A DNA stretch of 10,807 nt from Candolleomyces eurysporus. Taxonomy: Eukaryota; Basidiomycota; Agaricomycetes; Agaricales; Psathyrellaceae. Below the pieces are notes generated by a model. The model made no database searches. It was not told where the DNA came from and worked only from the letters and a program-made list of their open reading frames with translations. The stretch covers positions 1 through 10,807 of the forward strand of contig JANBPK010000494.1 of assembly GCA_027579435.1 (NCBI GenBank). The letters run 5' to 3'. The stretch's first letter is position 1; every line of letters starts with the position of its first letter. Shown here one piece after another: positions 9,068 to 10,807 of the stretch. The translations under genes and the position numbers were made by a program.

Positions 9068-10043
9068 CCTTTTGGATTCTGCAGACATACGCTTAGGAAT
9101 CTTCGGACGCGAAGGTGACAACTGATTCGATACGGCTGAATAAGCCGTTGACGCGATCAACCCGAGTGGTCCTCTCCGTCTTCTATCTCTGGCCCTTTCC
9201 GCCAGAAACTCAGAACGTGTTTTCTACACGCTTAGGACACGCGCTGTAGCATTAAGCCTACAAGCTAACGCGTTGAGATACTGAGCTCGAGCATGGATTC
9301 AATTTTTCTTGCAAAGTCAATGCTGGTGGAGCCCACTGCCGTTATACACGATGTTCAATCAACCAAAATGTTGGTTGTCCAATTTCTTTGAGTGTATGTA
9401 AAAAAGTACGTACATAAAAGGAAAGCCCATCCGATATTCCGCTTGGTCGGCGCCTTGGCCCTCACTTCCCAGCCCAACCGAGAGGCCACAGCCGCCAAAC
9501 AATCGGAGCCGCCGACAAGTTGACGGGCAATGACTCGAGAGTCGCCTCCGTTCAACCTGCCGTGGAGCACGTAGATCTTGAATGGAAAATATCTGCTAAA
9601 ATATTCGGTTGATACACCATTGCCGATACCAGCTTCCGTTCGAGTTTCGTTCAGAGCGGTTGCTGACTATGTACGACCTCCATGCCGAACCATTGCTACA
9701 AGATTGCGTGCCCGGCAAATGGTCTTTCATTCGAGCTTACTCCTCGCGGTATCCTCGAGCCTGTACATTAACTCCGTGAGCCATGTAGTGTTGAATGGAT
9801 CGAAAAATCCTTTTTTAATTGCACGATATTCATATTTCTGAAGCTGGGCTTCCCTGTACGTGATCATAGCTGGACAAAATCGAGTTACTTGTTGAATATC
9901 TTCTGCAATATATGCTTTTCTCGTACGTCTACTGTCTACCCTGGTTCAAGAAATCCTGAAACGCTATCGCTGCGCTGCACAAAGAATTTCGGTCATCAAC
10001 TGACGGCTGCGGAGGAACGAAACCCATTTAACCAGCGATTACC
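9068..10043. other. transporter upstream region, no gene seen
   Basis: About 1 kb of upstream DNA. A 71-codon minus-strand frame at 9355-9570 has no family resemblance and is not believed. A perfect 7-bp hairpin (CAACCAA, AATG loop, TTGGTTG) lies at 9360-9377. GC-rich CGG/CCG triplets cluster at about 9490-9515, a composition that could hold Zn2Cys6 factor sites, but no PDRE octamer TCCGCGGA was found. Confidence 0.4.
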
Positions 10044-10240
10044 ATGAGATACATCGATCGGCGAATGAATGCGGTGCTTCTGGCCTCTGGCCTCAAGGTG
10101 AGCTCGGATGCTTGTCTAAGCAGAAAACGCGATTCGTCCGGTTTTCCGCTTTACAGCAGGTTTTCATAGACGCCAGTGTTACAACTAGAATAGATTGTTT
10201 AGATTGTTACGTATCCCCGTTACTTTCATGGCGCCGATGA

Positions 10241-10807
10241 TAACATCAGAATTACGCTCTCGCTAACTCGGAATGACAAAAAAGGAAAGTCCCTAGGGAT
10301 GAGAAGACTCAATGAACTTCGCCGGGGATCTATCAAACCCCCTAGATACCTCTCCAAACCTGCTGACTGAGCATCTAAGATTCTTATCTTTGACCAAAAA
10401 CCAGTGTCGCGAGTCGTGGCGCCTCCATTCAGCCTGTTATGTTCCAAGGCCGTGGTCTTAGGACCGACCATTGATTCATTCGAAGCGGGAGAGTGTGTAG
10501 ATGAATTTTGTTTTCAGCCACACAACGCCCACCATTGGGTCCGCAGCATACCCAGATGAGGTGCGCGCTTTCCTTTAAATGGAACTAGATCCCGCCCTTC
10601 GGACCGACAAGTGGATCCGAATCCCGACGCGACGGGCAGACCGGCCTCCCAGATCCCAAACGCGTAATTTGAGGGAGAATCACCGCTGAAGCTGATTGCT
10701 ACAAAATGTACGTATGTATAGTGCAAAGGTATCTTTAAATGGCGTCATAACTTATTACAAAAAATCTTCTGCCTGCAAATTCCAGAATTTGGCATACTCC
10801 CCATTCC
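10241..10807. other. right-edge spacer, no gene supported
   Basis: Two short minus-strand frames (10226-10471 and 10514-10726) overlap this stretch, but neither shows a domain, codon bias or a convincing splice pattern. Otherwise nothing is recognised. A CCAAT box in minus orientation is near 10535, too far from any known gene to interpret. Confidence 0.4.

Noticed and set aside
9355..9570. 71-codon minus-strand frame upstream of the transporter
   Set aside because: No recognisable domain, and it would lie in the pump's promoter region. It could only be rescued by transcript evidence.
9930..9960. GGTTCAAGAAATCC resembling a tRNA T-arm
   Set aside because: No matching acceptor, D-arm or anticodon arm could be folded around it.
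10608..10625. GTGGATCCGAATCC resembling the inverse of repeat block A
   Set aside because: Only about nine bases match, with no other repeat block nearby.

Overview
The window looks like a piece of a fungal nuclear genome, most likely a basidiomycete (probably Agaricomycotina). The evidence is one long gene with 19 short GT-AG introns (50 to 71 bp) and a protein of the fungal PDR-type ABC transporter family. No rRNA, tRNA, CRISPR array, bacterial-style operon or intact transposon was seen.

Layout, left to right. (1) 1-261, minus strand: the 5' end of a second protein-coding gene. It starts at an ATG at 261 and runs open off the left edge (87 codons, product not recognised). (2) 262 to about 1550: its probable promoter and leader (CT-rich tract on the coding strand, CCAAT box, E-box), then unannotated spacer with poly(dA:dT) tracts. 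(3) About 1551-2947: a degenerate tandem repeat of four diverged copies, 290 to 430 bp each. The copies share ordered anchor blocks, including an 11-bp palindrome ATCCG-C-CGGAT. (4) 2948-3502: AT-richer spacer that includes the 3' untranslated region of the transporter gene. (5) 3503-9001, minus strand: a complete 20-exon full-length PDR/ABCG transporter. I joined it from splice sites and protein conservation; it gives an uninterrupted frame of 4398 nt (1465 aa plus stop), arranged NBD1-TMD1-NBD2-TMD2. (6) 9002-10807: transporter leader and promoter (TATA box at 9061-9067), then about 1.7 kb of mostly featureless upstream DNA. One weak candidate for a very small two-exon gene lies at 10044-10240 on the plus strand.

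The transporter is the only gene whose function can be read. PDR transporters sit in the plasma membrane and export hydrophobic drugs, toxins, pigments or lipids using ATP. Its substrate cannot be inferred here. Both genes point left. The repeat array lies between them, downstream of the transporter and upstream of the left-edge gene.

I found no convincing new biological system. The least explained element is the repeat array with its preserved palindrome. The sequence has two ambiguous bases, one in transporter exon 1 (8932) and one in intron 17 (4643).
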